Assembly: GCA_963817515.1 (NCBI GenBank) | Contig: CAWFPJ010000039.1 | Location: 434,001-498,000 of the forward strand | Length of the DNA: 64,000 nucleotides | Source: DATMNI01 sp963817515 | GTDB taxonomy: Bacteria > Acidobacteriota > Terriglobia > Bryobacterales > Bryobacteraceae | Direction: 5' to 3' | In this document: positions 18,114 through 26,939 of the stretch, one piece after another | Layout: each line of letters opens with the position of its first letter | Position numbering within the stretch: position 1 is the first letter of the stretch | The notes under the pieces: model-generated | The model's database searches: none | What the model was told of the DNA's origin: nothing | What the model saw: the letters and a program-made list of their open reading frames with translations, nothing else | Made by a program: the position numbers and the translations under genes

Positions 18114-19136
18114 ATGCTCGATCAATCCATTCAGGAACTGGAATCCCGTTCCCTGGCGCGAATACAATCCGCACAAACGGCCGAGGAATTGGAGGCCGTT
18201 CGCGTTGACGCGCTGGGGCGTAAGGGTGCGCTGGCGCAGGTCAGCGGCGGAATGGGCAAGCTGCCGCCGGATGAGAAGTCTCGCATCGGCAAGCTGCTCA
18301 ACGCGGCCAAGCAGGCACTGGAATCGGCTTATGACGGCAGGAAGCGGCAGTTCGAAGAAGCCGCTCTCGCGGCGCGCCTGGATGCCGAATGGGTGGATCT
18401 TACACTGCCGGCGCCCGGCCCGCGGCGCGGCCATCTGCACCCCATCACCCGCATCCAGCGCGAGTTGGAAGAGCTCTTCGTTTCTCTCGGCTTCACGGTG
18501 CTCGATGGTCCGGAAGTGGAAACCGAATACTACAACTTCGACGCTCTCAACATTCCGCGGAACCACCCGGCGCGCGACATGCAGGACACCTTCTGGCTGG
18601 ACGGCGGCAACCTGCTGCGCACGCACACGTCGCCGGTACAGGTGCGCGGCATGGAACGGTTGGGGCCGCCCCTGCGCATGATCGCCCCCGGCCGCGTGTT
18701 CCGCAACGAGAGTGTGGATGCTTCCCACGAGCATACCTTCTATCAACTGGAAGGCATGATGGTGGATCGCGATGTCTCCGTGGCGCACCTGTTGTATTTC
18801 ATGAAGACGCTGCTGACCGCGATCTTCCAGCGCGAGGTTACGGTGCGGCTGCGGCCCGGCTATTTTCCGTTCGTCGAACCGGGATTTGAGCTGGACATCC
18901 AGTGCCTGATCTGTGGCGGTCCCGGCTGCCCCGTCTGCAAACAGAGCGGCTGGGTGGAATTGCTGCCCTGCGGGCTGGTGAATCCCAACGTGCTGCGTAT
19001 GAGCGGCATCGACCCGGAGGAGTGGAACGGCTTCGCCTTCGGGCTGGGGCTTACGCGCCTGGTGATGATGCGCTACGGCATCGACGACATCCGCCAACTG
19101 CAAGGCGGCGATCTTAGATTTTTGGAGCAGTTTTGA
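18114..19136 (+). CDS. pheS: Phenylalanine--tRNA ligase alpha subunit
   Basis: 340 residues. The N-terminal coiled coil (about 1-90) binds tRNA-Phe; the class II core has HPITRIQRELEELF, FDALNIPRNHPARDMQDTFW (motif 1/2 region), RTHTSPVQVR, FRNESVDASHEHTFYQLEG, and motif 3 GFAFGLGLTRLVMMRYGI. A CxxC pair (CLICGG.GCPVC) sits before motif 3. Together with PheT it charges tRNA-Phe. TACAAT at 18092-18097 lies only about 16 bases before the ATG, so the leader may be very short. pheT follows 84 bp downstream across a repeat unit. Confidence 0.96.
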   Translation: MLDQSIQELESRSLARIQSAQTAEELEAVRVDALGRKGALAQVSGGMGKLPPDEKSRIGKLLNAAKQALESAYDGRKRQFEEAALAARLDAEWVDLTLPAPGPRRGHLHPITRIQRELEELFVSLGFTVLDGPEVETEYYNFDALNIPRNHPARDMQDTFWLDGGNLLRTHTSPVQVRGMERLGPPLRMIAPGRVFRNESVDASHEHTFYQLEGMMVDRDVSVAHLLYFMKTLLTAIFQREVTVRLRPGYFPFVEPGFELDIQCLICGGPGCPVCKQSGWVELLPCGLVNPNVLRMSGIDPEEWNGFAFGLGLTRLVMMRYGIDDIRQLQGGDLRFLEQF

Positions 19137-19143
19137 TCTGATT

Positions 19144-19195
19144 GTTGCTTTCCGACGCTAACCGAGCCGCGACCGTGAGGGAGCGGAAAGGCAAC
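19144..19195. repeat. GAGCCGCGACCGT-type repeat inside a hairpin, pheS-pheT spacer
   Basis: GTTGC-TTTCCG (19144-19154) pairs with CGGAAAGGCAAC (19184-19195) with one bulge, enclosing the unit core CCGAGCCGCGACCGTGAGGG. Same family as 1063-1168 and 59421-59445. It sits inside what must be one transcript, so a terminator role is unlikely; message processing or attenuation are possible. Confidence 0.6.
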
Positions 19196-19220
19196 GTAAA
19201 ACGGATTATTCGAGGGACGA

Positions 19221-21290
19221 TTGAAGTTTTCCTATAACTGGATTCGCGAATTAGTGGATGGCCTGGAATATGCCCCGGGTCCGCTTGAGAAGCTCATCAC
19301 AATGAAGACCGCCGAGTGCGAAGGCATTGTGCAGGTGGACGCGCCGGGCTGTTTACCGGACAGCATCATCGAGATCGACAACAAATCCATCACGCACCGG
19401 CCGGACCTCTGGGGCCATCACGGAATGGCGCGCGAGGTTGCCGCCATTATCCGGGACACGCAGGACTGCAGGCTTAAGGATCCGGCCAGACTTGCGCTCT
19501 TGCCCGAAGGCCCCGCCGCCATCAAGATCCGGATTGAAGACCTGGAACTCTGCCCGCGGTACAGCGCGCTGGTATTCGAAAACGTTACGGTGCAGCCATC
19601 GCCGCTGTGGCTGCAGTGCCGGCTCACGTCGGTCGGGCTGAACCCCATCAACAATATCGTCGACATGACCAACTACATCATGGCTGAGTTGTCGCAGCCC
19701 ATGCATGCCTTCGATGCCGACCTGATCCGGGGTGACACCATCTTCATCCGGCCGGCCAGGCCCGGCGAGCCCTTTCGCGCGCTCAATGACGAGCAATACC
19801 GGCTGGATTCCACCAACCTGGTGATTGCCGATGCTGCCGGCGCGATTGCACTGGCCGGCGTGATCGGCGGGAGCGAAAGCGCCATCGGCGAAAAGACCAC
19901 GCGCGTGGTTCTCGAAAGCGCCAACTTCCAGGCTTCGTCCATTCGCAAGACTTCCTCCGCGCTTAAGCTGCGCACCGACGCCTCCATGCGTTTTGAGAAG
20001 GCGCAGGACCCGGCGAACACGGTCCGCGGCCTGGCGCGCGCCATTGAGCTTTTGCAGGAGATCTCGCCCGGCATCCGGCTGGTGGGTGGGCTGGCCGATC
20101 AAAAGAGAGAGATTCCGCCTCCGGCTCCCATCGAATTGCCGCTGGAGTGGCTGGAGCGAAAGCTGGGCCGCGCCATCGCCGCGTCGGAAGTGCGTCAAAT
20201 CCTGGAGCGGTTGGAATTCGGTGTGTCGGAACCGAAGCCCGGCGTGTTCCGGGTAACCGTCCCCAGTTGGCGCGCCACCAAAGATGTCGCCATCAAAGAC
20301 GACCTTGTGGAAGAGGTTGGCCGCATGGTCGGGTATGATTCCATCACTCCCAAGGCGCCGCTGGTGCCGGCCTCAGTGCCGCCGGGCAACCCCGCGCGCA
20401 AGTTCCGGCATGAGGTCCAAAACGTCTTCGTCGACCTGGGTTTCAACGAGGTTTATAACTACTCCTTCATCAGCGAAGCATCGGCCGGAGCGTTCGGTTT
20501 TGACGCGGCATCGCATGTGCGCGTCTCGAACCCCATCGCTTCCGATCAGGAACTGATGCGCGCCTCGCTGCTGCCCGGTATCTGGAAGAACATCACCGAA
20601 AACGCCAGGCACAGGGAATCGTTCCGGCTTTTTGAAATCGGCCTGGAGGTTCATAAGCTGCCCGATGATGGAGGCGGGCCCGCAGGCCTGCCCTACGAGA
20701 TTCCGCACCTGGTGGCTGCCATCTTCGACCGCCACGGCGACGGCGTCGCCGGTCTCTTCGAATTGAAGCGCACGGCCGAATGCCTCATGCCCGGCGCACA
20801 GGCGCAGCCCGCTCCGGCGCGCCCCTTCGAACACCCTGCCCGCTCCGCCGACATCGTGTGGAAGGGGGAAACCGTCGGCCGGCTCTTCGAACTGCATCCC
20901 TCCTTGATCGAATCGGCATTGGAATCGGGACGTCCGGCGCTGCTCGATCTGGATCTCCAGCTCATCCAGAAACTCAGCACCGGCGACGTGAAGTACACGC
21001 CCATCCGCCGCTACCCGTCAAGCGCTTTCGATCTTTCGGTGATCGCCGGCCTGCGCGAACACGTGGGCACACTCCAAGCCGCAATCGCATCCTTCGCCGG
21101 ACCGCTGCTGGAATCCGTTCAGTTTCTGCGCCAGTATTCCGGTCCGCCGCTGGCGGATGGCACGAAGAGCGTTTCTTTCCGGCTTACGGTCGGTTCGCCC
21201 GAGCGCACGCTTGCATCGGAAGAAATCAGCGAGATCCGCAACCGCATCATTGAAGGCATGCGCGAACTCGGCTACGAACTCCGCGTGTGA
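19221..21290 (+). CDS. pheT: Phenylalanine--tRNA ligase beta subunit, lacking the tRNA-binding OB domain
   Basis: 689 residues against about 790-800 in E. coli. MKFSYNWIRELVDG matches the usual start, but the sequence jumps from about residue 38 straight to IIEIDNKSITHRPDLWGHHG, so the EMAP-type tRNA-binding OB domain (about 110 residues) is absent. The B3/B4 editing domain (GLNPINNIVDMTNYIMAELS), B5, and the C-terminal anticodon-binding FDX-ACB fold (QFLRQYSGP...GMRELGYELRV) are present. TTG start at 19221 with GAGGGA 4-9 bases upstream. GGGPAGLPY around residue 486 may derive from an in-frame repeat copy (20673-20696). Confidence 0.95.
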   Translation: MKFSYNWIRELVDGLEYAPGPLEKLITMKTAECEGIVQVDAPGCLPDSIIEIDNKSITHRPDLWGHHGMAREVAAIIRDTQDCRLKDPARLALLPEGPAAIKIRIEDLELCPRYSALVFENVTVQPSPLWLQCRLTSVGLNPINNIVDMTNYIMAELSQPMHAFDADLIRGDTIFIRPARPGEPFRALNDEQYRLDSTNLVIADAAGAIALAGVIGGSESAIGEKTTRVVLESANFQASSIRKTSSALKLRTDASMRFEKAQDPANTVRGLARAIELLQEISPGIRLVGGLADQKREIPPPAPIELPLEWLERKLGRAIAASEVRQILERLEFGVSEPKPGVFRVTVPSWRATKDVAIKDDLVEEVGRMVGYDSITPKAPLVPASVPPGNPARKFRHEVQNVFVDLGFNEVYNYSFISEASAGAFGFDAASHVRVSNPIASDQELMRASLLPGIWKNITENARHRESFRLFEIGLEVHKLPDDGGGPAGLPYEIPHLVAAIFDRHGDGVAGLFELKRTAECLMPGAQAQPAPARPFEHPARSADIVWKGETVGRLFELHPSLIESALESGRPALLDLDLQLIQKLSTGDVKYTPIRRYPSSAFDLSVIAGLREHVGTLQAAIASFAGPLLESVQFLRQYSGPPLADGTKSVSFRLTVGSPERTLASEEISEIRNRIIEGMRELGYELRV
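20673..20696. repeat. Possible GTAGGGCAGGCC-type repeat within pheT
   Basis: The reverse complement of 20685-20696 is GTAGGGCAGGCC, identical to the family seen at 7491 and 8302, and is followed by a G/C-rich continuation. It would encode the GGPAGLPY loop of PheT. Short enough that chance cannot be excluded. Confidence 0.35.
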
Positions 21291-21766
21291 GCGGTTCGAT
21301 GAGCACCCGGCGCGTCAAACCCGGTGGCTGGGTGGCGGAGCGGCTGCGGGGACTGTGCCGATTGTGCGGCGTTCAAGTCCCCAAGGGGCGCTTCACCTTT
21401 TGCGGCGAGGCCTGCGTTCACGAATGGAAGCTGCGGACTGACCCGGGTTATCTGCGCGCCCAGGTTTTCGAGCGCGACCGCGGCGTCTGCGCGCACTGCG
21501 GCACCGATACTGAAGCGATGCGCAGGGATAAGCGGAAGCTGGACTACCGGGCGCGGCGGCAGTTCGAAAAAGACTGGGGCCCGCGGCGCCATTTGTGGGA
21601 TGCCGACCACATTGTGCCGGTGGCGGAGGGCGGCGGCGAGTGCGATCTGTCCAACATGCGCACGCTGTGCCTGCGCTGCCACCGCGAGGTGACCGCGGAG
21701 TTGCGGAAGCGCCTGGCGGAAAAGAACGCACGAACGCAGGCCAAGATGCCTACACTACAAAACTGA
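21287..21766 (+). CDS. HNH endonuclease-domain protein
   Basis: 159 residues from GTG 21287, which overlaps the pheT stop as GTGA (an alternative ATG lies at 21299). An N-terminal zinc finger (CRLCG...FCGEAC) precedes the HNH core: CAHCG, DADHIVPVAEGG, and NMRTLCLRCHREVT, i.e. two CxxC pairs around the catalytic His. Such proteins cut DNA in restriction, repair or mobile-element settings, but no partner gene is present; its coupling to pheT suggests it is simply a conserved passenger. The target is unknown. Confidence 0.85.
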   Translation: MSGSMSTRRVKPGGWVAERLRGLCRLCGVQVPKGRFTFCGEACVHEWKLRTDPGYLRAQVFERDRGVCAHCGTDTEAMRRDKRKLDYRARRQFEKDWGPRRHLWDADHIVPVAEGGGECDLSNMRTLCLRCHREVTAELRKRLAEKNARTQAKMPTLQN

Positions 21767-21781
21767 CTTAAACTATCATCC

Positions 21782-23399
21782 ATGCGGAAATTATGTCTCT
21801 CTCTTTGCGTGATTGCGGCCGGCGCCATCGCCCAACCGAAATTCACTCCGGAAAAGGAAGCGGCCATTAAAGCCGACCTCGCCGGGCAGATCGACGCCAT
21901 GAAGAAGCAGGCGCAGGTAATGGTGGACAGCGTCTTCAGCTTCGGCGAACTCGGTTTCCAGGAGGTGGAAACCTCCCGTTACCTCACCGGCATTCTGGAA
22001 AAGGAAGGCTTCAAGATCGAACGCAACTACGCTAACATCCCCACTGCCTGGGTGGCCAGTTGGGGTTCAGGCAAGCCCGTCATTTCGCTGGGCTCAGATA
22101 TCGACGACATTCCGCAAGCCTCGCAGAAGCCCGGCGTAGGCTGGCACGAACCGATGATCGCCGGCGCGCCGGGCCACGGCGAAGGCCACAATTCGGGCGT
22201 GCCGATGAACATCATCGCGGCACTCGCGGTAAAGAAGGTGATGGAGCGCGAGCATCTGGCCGGCACCATCCGTCTGTGGCCCGGCGTGGCCGAAGAACTG
22301 GTGGGCACCAAGGCCTACTACGTGCGCGCCGGTATGTTTAAGGACGTGGACGTCTGCCTGTTCGCGCACGTGGCTAACAACCTGGCGGTATCCTACGGGC
22401 CTGCGCTGAACACGAACGGCCTGGTCTCCATCGAGTATATGTTCAAGGGTGAGAGCGCCCACGCGGCCGGCGCACCCTGGCGCGGGAAGAGCGCACTTGA
22501 TGCCGTGGAACTCATGGACGTGGGTTGGAATTTTCGCCGCGAGCATCTGCGCCTGGCGCAGCGTTCGCACTACGTGATCACCGATGGCGGCGATCAGCCT
22601 AACGTGGTGCCGCCCACTGCCGCCGTCTGGTATTACTTCCGCGAGGCCGACTACGAACACATCATGGACATGTGGCATATCGGCGACAACATGGCCAAGG
22701 CGGCCACGCTCATGACAGACACCACTGTCACATCGCGCCTGCTGGGCAGCGCGTGGCCCGGCCACTTCAGCAAGCCGATCGCGGAAGACATGTACGAGAA
22801 CATCAAGAAAGTGGGCCTGCCCCAATGGTCCGATGACGACCAGGCGCTGGCGAAGGGGTTGCAGAAAGAGCTGAAACAGCCGGTGCGAGGTCTTGCCGTG
22901 AAGGTTGCGGAGATGCGTCCGCCCCGGCCTGCACCCGCGGCCGACGCCGGTGATGGCGGCGAAGGACAGGGTCCGGGGCCCACGGGCGGCGGTTCCGATG
23001 ACATCGGCGACGTTTCGTGGAATGTCCCGACCATTACACTGCGCTACCCGTCCAACATTCCCGGAGGCCCCGGCCACAATTGGGCCAACGGAATCGCCAT
23101 GGCCACGCCGATCGCCCACAAAGGCGTGATCGCAGGGGCCAAGGTGCAGGCCATGACGATGCTCGACATCCTGACCAAGCCCGAACTGGTCAAAGCCGCG
23201 TGGGACTACTTCAACAACGTTCAGACCAAGGACATGAAGTACCAGAGCTTTCTGCGGCCCGACGATAAACCCGCCATTTGGTTGAATACCCGGATCATGG
23301 AGCAGTACCGGCCGAAGATGAAGCAGTTCTACTACGATGCTTCGAAGTACGATACCTACCTGGAGCAGTTGGGCATCAAGTATCCGACCGTAAGGATAA
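21782..23399 (+). CDS. Secreted M20-family amidohydrolase/peptidase (AbgB-like)
   Basis: About 538 residues. Signal peptide MRKLCLSLCVIAAGAIA; metal-site segments SLGSDIDDIPQ, GHGEGHNSGVPM, PGVAEELVGTKAYY (acidic pair), and VAHVANN/THAAG-like ESAHAAGAPWRGKSALDAVEL of the dimerisation lid. This resembles AbgB-type aminobenzoyl-glutamate hydrolases. The natural C-terminus should be at LGIKYPTVR; a single surplus base near 23396 hides a TAA (23397-23399) and makes the frame run to 23770 through the opposite-strand peptidase, which is not credible protein. A repeat hairpin follows at once. Confidence 0.85.
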
Positions 23400-23403
23400 G
23401 GCA

Positions 23404-23424
23404 GCCGGCAGCAAGACTGCCGGC
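23404..23424. repeat. CAAGA-loop palindromic repeat, copy 1
   Basis: GCCGGCAG-CAAGA-CTGCCGGC, an 8-bp perfect stem, followed by GTTATCGG. It lies exactly between convergent M20 and M28 genes and its flank supplies the TAA of the M28 gene, so it could act as a shared terminator. Other copies: 37593-37611, 56318-56338, 56361-56387. Confidence 0.75.
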
Positions 23425-23425
23425 G

Positions 23426-25030
23426 TTATCGGCTCATGGCCTTGGGCTGGAGCTTCGGCGGATTGGCGGTGTCGGCGAACTCAAAACCCGAGGCATACGC
23501 CAGCTTCAGAATCTTGGTCAACTTTTCGAAGTTGATCTTCTCCACGGTGTCCGTCACTTCGTGGTAGTCCGGATGGAAGCCGGTGAACCACCAGACCGCC
23601 GGCACATCGTGCTGCAGGAACGGGTACTGATCGCTGCGGAACAGCACCTGGGTTGCCGCATCGCGGTCCCACTTGTACGTCAGCTTCAGGCCCACCATCT
23701 CATTGGCCTGCTCCACCACCTTGCGGTAATCCGGGCTGTAGTGAGTGCCAATCAGCCCCAGCTCGTTTGAAGTGTCCGGCGAAATCTCAGGCACCGCCGG
23801 GGCTTTCGGTGTGGCCGTTTCGTTGCGGCCGATCATGTCGAAGTTGATCTGGGCGCGGGTCGTAGCCAACGGCCGCAGTGGGTGCGCCACATAGTAATAG
23901 GCGCCGAGCAACCCGCGCTCTTCGGCCGCGAATACGATGAACAGGATGGAGCGCTTGGGCTTTACCGGATTCAACCCGAAGGCGTGCGCCATTTCCACCA
24001 CCCCCACCGTGCCCGACCCGTTGTCATCGGCGCCGTGCATGACTCCTTGCGGACTGATGCCATTGTGATCGTGGTGCGCGCTATAGACGACGGTCTCGGC
24101 CTTAAGCGCCGGGTCACTGCCTTCCAGCAGGCCGGCCACGTTGAAAGAGTTTCCACGCTTCCGTTCGCTCACCACGTTGTGCAACTCAATTCGGCTGTCG
24201 GGTACGGCGAACGACATCGGGCTCGGTTTGCGGTCGATGCTGTTCTGAACATCTTCAGCCTTCTTACCGGCGGCCGTGAAAAGGTCGGCCCCGATCTTCG
24301 CCGATACGGTGAAAAAGGGAATGGTCGCTCCGCCCTCTGCCAGCGCTTCAGGCGGGATGCGCGCAGACGCAGCCGACTGCGCCGCCCCGCGCACGGCCGC
24401 ATGGTTGGGATCCGGCATCGAGAGCACGGCGGCCGCACCGTGCCGCTGCGCGTTCAGCGCCTTGTAGTAATTGTTGGTGTAGCGCGTGTTGCCTCTGCCG
24501 TTGAAGACCGACTTCTCATCGTTCTCCTGCGGCTCGTGGTTGAAAATCAGGACCACCTTGCCCTTCACGTCGATACCCGCGTAATCGTCGTAGCCCAGTT
24601 CGGGCGCGCTGATGCCGTAGCCGGCGAAGACCACCTCCGCGCCAATCGCCCCCTCGTTCGGAAAGTTGCCTGCCACATCGGGCGCCCGGAAGGTATTTAT
24701 GTTGACGCCGTGGTGCACCGTGAGCGACGTTTGGTCGCGGTCCACCTGGAATTCAATCAGGGGCACGGGCTGCAAATACGAATCGCCCACCAGCGGCTTG
24801 AGCCCTGCTTTGGCGAACTCGCTCGCGATCCACTGAACGGCGGCCTCATCGCCGCGTTCAAGCGACCTCCGCCCCTCAAGCGCGTCGGACGACAGAAACG
24901 TCAGGTCGGCCTTGAGCCGCGCGCTCTGAATGGAATCGAAGCCTTCGGCAATCCGCGACCGGTTCGTCTGCGCGCAGAGCAGCGCCGCAAGTGGGAACAA
25001 GAACAGCTTTGCGTACTTACCTCCGCGCAT
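23426..25030 (-). CDS. Secreted M28-family zinc aminopeptidase with PA domain
   Basis: 534 residues. A signal peptide ends near LLCAQ. A PA insertion domain (about 120-260; FAGYGISAPELGYDDYAG, GKVVLIFNHEPQ) precedes the M28 core: YSAHHDHNG (His ligand), HGADDNGSGTVGVVEMA (Asp ligand), VFAAEERGLLGA (catalytic Glu and Glu ligand), IGRN and FTGFHPDYHEVTDT (final His). It removes N-terminal residues from peptides outside the cytoplasm. Its stop codon is contributed by the repeat at 23404-23431. It trails the oxidase operon on the same strand. Confidence 0.93.
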   Translation of the reverse strand: MRGGKYAKLFLFPLAALLCAQTNRSRIAEGFDSIQSARLKADLTFLSSDALEGRRSLERGDEAAVQWIASEFAKAGLKPLVGDSYLQPVPLIEFQVDRDQTSLTVHHGVNINTFRAPDVAGNFPNEGAIGAEVVFAGYGISAPELGYDDYAGIDVKGKVVLIFNHEPQENDEKSVFNGRGNTRYTNNYYKALNAQRHGAAAVLSMPDPNHAAVRGAAQSAASARIPPEALAEGGATIPFFTVSAKIGADLFTAAGKKAEDVQNSIDRKPSPMSFAVPDSRIELHNVVSERKRGNSFNVAGLLEGSDPALKAETVVYSAHHDHNGISPQGVMHGADDNGSGTVGVVEMAHAFGLNPVKPKRSILFIVFAAEERGLLGAYYYVAHPLRPLATTRAQINFDMIGRNETATPKAPAVPEISPDTSNELGLIGTHYSPDYRKVVEQANEMVGLKLTYKWDRDAATQVLFRSDQYPFLQHDVPAVWWFTGFHPDYHEVTDTVEKINFEKLTKILKLAYASGFEFADTANPPKLQPKAMSR

Positions 25031-25070
25031 CCTTACCTCCAGAGGTCATGGCTCTGATTGGAGCCCGAAG

Positions 25071-25292
25071 CTATTCGTCTTCGCGGTAGCGTTCGTCGCG
25101 GCGGAACACGAAGGCGATGAAGCCCGCCAGAATCAGAAACGGCGGCGCGCCCAGAATCAGAATGCCGGAATTCAACACCCGCGAACGTGCGTCCTGCTGC
25201 GCGTGCGCGGTGCGGTAACACATCACGCACTGGGCCCCAGAGGGAAGCGCCAGCGCCGTGAACAAAGCGGCAATCGGCAGAAGGCGTTTCAT
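25071..25292 (-). CDS. Small CxxC membrane protein of the cytochrome oxidase operon
   Basis: 73 residues from MKRLLPIA, overlapping the subunit IV stop as ATGA. A signal peptide (to about residue 21, LPSGA) is followed by QCVMCYRTAHAQQ, then one transmembrane helix (ILILGAPPFLILAGFIAFVF) and a basic/acidic tail RRDERYREDE. The C-x2-C at the mature N-terminus would face the periplasm, where CuA is assembled, so a metal-handling or thiol role in oxidase assembly is plausible; this is inference. It does not match a named subunit. Last gene of the operon. Confidence 0.7.
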   Translation of the reverse strand: MKRLLPIAALFTALALPSGAQCVMCYRTAHAQQDARSRVLNSGILILGAPPFLILAGFIAFVFRRDERYREDE

Positions 25293-25615
25293 GCGCCCGG
25301 CCTCATACCCGGCAGCCGCAGGGCATCCCCCAGGAATATCAGCATCAGCACAACGCAAAAGATCAGCATGGGGAACAGCGTCAGGAAGAGGCTCAGGCGC
25401 TCAAATTTCATGTGCATGAAATAAGCGATGATCAGCGCCGCTTTGATGACCGACAGGCCAATCAGCACGGTCAGCATGATCAGGGTCGGAACCTGTTCGT
25501 ACGCCAGGAAAACCTCGACGCCGGTGAGGGCCAGCAGAATGAACCAGACTTTAGCGAACGTCGGAATGCTGGCGCCGGCGTGTTCGTGGACTACTTCAGC
25601 GGTGTGTGTGCTCAT
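25289..25615 (-). CDS. Cytochrome c oxidase subunit IV (prokaryotic type)
   Basis: 108 residues from MSTHTAEVVHEH; three hydrophobic helices (VWFILLALTGVEVFLAY, LIMLTVLIGLSVIKAALIIAYFMHM, LTLFPMLIFCVVLMLIFLGD), matching the small CtaF/CoxF-type subunit with the KAALIIAYFMHMKFE signature. It stabilises the oxidase core. Start 25615 is preferred over upstream in-frame starts because the hydrophobic layout then matches family length; it overlaps the CxxC protein by 4 bases. Confidence 0.88.
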   Translation of the reverse strand: MSTHTAEVVHEHAGASIPTFAKVWFILLALTGVEVFLAYEQVPTLIMLTVLIGLSVIKAALIIAYFMHMKFERLSLFLTLFPMLIFCVVLMLIFLGDALRLPGMRPGA

Positions 25616-25629
25616 GAGTTCGCTCCCTC

Positions 25630-26262
25630 TCAGATCTTGGCGGACATCAGATAAACCAGCGGGAAGATGAACATCCACACCAGGTCGACAAAGTGCCAGT
25701 AGAGCCCGGCAACTTCCACATCTTCAGCCCTGAATTTTCCGCGCGCCACGCCCTGGCCCACGATGGCCAGGTAAATCAGCCCGATGATCACGTGGGTCAT
25801 ATGCAGACCGGTGAGCGCGAAGAAAGTGCCGCCGAACAGCGGCACTCCCCATGGGTTCTGGAACGGCGTGACGTGCTCATTGTTGATCAGGTTCATCCAC
25901 TCATTGAGGTGCAATACCACGAACCCGGCGCCGCCGGCCATGGTTCCCAGGATCCAGAGCCAGGCCGCTTTGCGTTTGCCCTGATTCATGGAATGCACCG
26001 CCATCACCATGGTCAGACTGCTGGTGAGCAGGCAGAACGTCATCACGCTCGAGAAGATGATGCTCGGCGAAAAATGGAACGGCTTCGGCCAGTCCGGATT
26101 CGAGACGCGGCAGTAGGTATAGGCAAACAGCATTGCCGAAAACGTGAGCGAGTCCGAAATGATGAACAGCCACATCCCGAACTTCTTCGAATTGGTCGCG
26201 TATGGCGACCCCCCGCCTTCCCAGAGCGATGTGGAAGCGACGGTGCTGACTTGGGACGACAT
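25630..26262 (-). CDS. ctaE: Cytochrome c oxidase subunit III
   Basis: 210 residues with five predicted helices: KFGMWLFIISDSLTFSAMLF, IIFSSVMTFCLLTSSLTMVM, WILGTMAGGAGFVVLHLNEW, FFALTGLHMTHVIIGLIYLA and GLYWHFVDLVWMFIFPLVYL. GLHMTHV and WHFVDLVW are the hallmark motifs. Subunit III has no redox centre and supports proton uptake and turnover stability. It directly follows (3 bp) a second subunit III-like gene. Confidence 0.93.
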   Translation of the reverse strand: MSSQVSTVASTSLWEGGGSPYATNSKKFGMWLFIISDSLTFSAMLFAYTYCRVSNPDWPKPFHFSPSIIFSSVMTFCLLTSSLTMVMAVHSMNQGKRKAAWLWILGTMAGGAGFVVLHLNEWMNLINNEHVTPFQNPWGVPLFGGTFFALTGLHMTHVIIGLIYLAIVGQGVARGKFRAEDVEVAGLYWHFVDLVWMFIFPLVYLMSAKI

Positions 26263-26265
26263 CCC

Positions 26266-26919
26266 TTACCCCCAAACGTAGAATAGAAGCATCAAATATA
26301 ACCAGAGCCCATCCAGAAAATGCCAAAATACCGCGCTGATGTCGACCGCCGTCCGCTTGGCCGGACCCAGGCGGAACAGCAGCGCCTGCACGTCCACATA
26401 GATTAGCGCAATCACGCCGCCCAGCAGGTGAAAGGCATGGGAGGCGGTCAAAACATAAAAGAAAGAACTGCTCGGATTGCTGGAGATAAAGACACCGGCA
26501 TTTTTCAACTGCTGCCAGGCCAGGAATTGGCCGCCCAGAAACAGCAGCCCCAGGGCGGTGCCAATACTCCACCAGGTGTTGAACCTGCCGCGAACGCCGG
26601 CTTTGAGTGCGCGGCGCGCCATTTCGAGCGCCAGGCTGGATGCCAGCAGCACGGCCGTGTTCACCCAGAGGATCTGCGGCTTGGCCATGCTCGCCCAATC
26701 GTCGGAAAGGCCGCGCCGCACTACCAGCGCGCTGGTGAGCGCCGCAAACACCATGGTGCTGGCGGCCAGCAGAACATACAGGCCGGTGAACGAGACGCGC
26801 CGCGCCGAGGCCGGTGGTAGCTTTGGGCGTCCCTCGGAATCATCGCCGCCACCCCAACCTCGGCCCACCGGCGGAGGCGGCGGACCCTTGACGATATCGT
26901 GTGTGATTGACCCGGGCAT
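26266..26919 (-). CDS. Cytochrome c oxidase subunit III-like protein (second copy)
   Basis: 217 residues. After a Pro/Gly-rich cytoplasmic N-terminus (PPPPPVGRGWGGGDD, about 12-35) come five helices with the subunit III signatures THAFHLLGG-like ASHAFHLLGGVIALIY and WHFLDGLWLYLMLLFYV. Two adjacent subunit III genes in one operon occur in several Acidobacteriota; the first may act as the smaller N-terminal module or a functional paralogue. Which copy sits in the mature enzyme is not decidable from sequence. Confidence 0.85.
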   Translation of the reverse strand: MPGSITHDIVKGPPPPPVGRGWGGGDDSEGRPKLPPASARRVSFTGLYVLLAASTMVFAALTSALVVRRGLSDDWASMAKPQILWVNTAVLLASSLALEMARRALKAGVRGRFNTWWSIGTALGLLFLGGQFLAWQQLKNAGVFISSNPSSSFFYVLTASHAFHLLGGVIALIYVDVQALLFRLGPAKRTAVDISAVFWHFLDGLWLYLMLLFYVWG

Positions 26920-26939
26920 ACCCTTATGATAGGTCAGCG

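Noticed and set aside
23400..23770. C-terminal extension of the M20 protein by 124 residues
   Set aside because: It runs antisense through the conserved 3' end of the M28 gene and has no family match; a +1 base hiding TAA at 23397 explains it.
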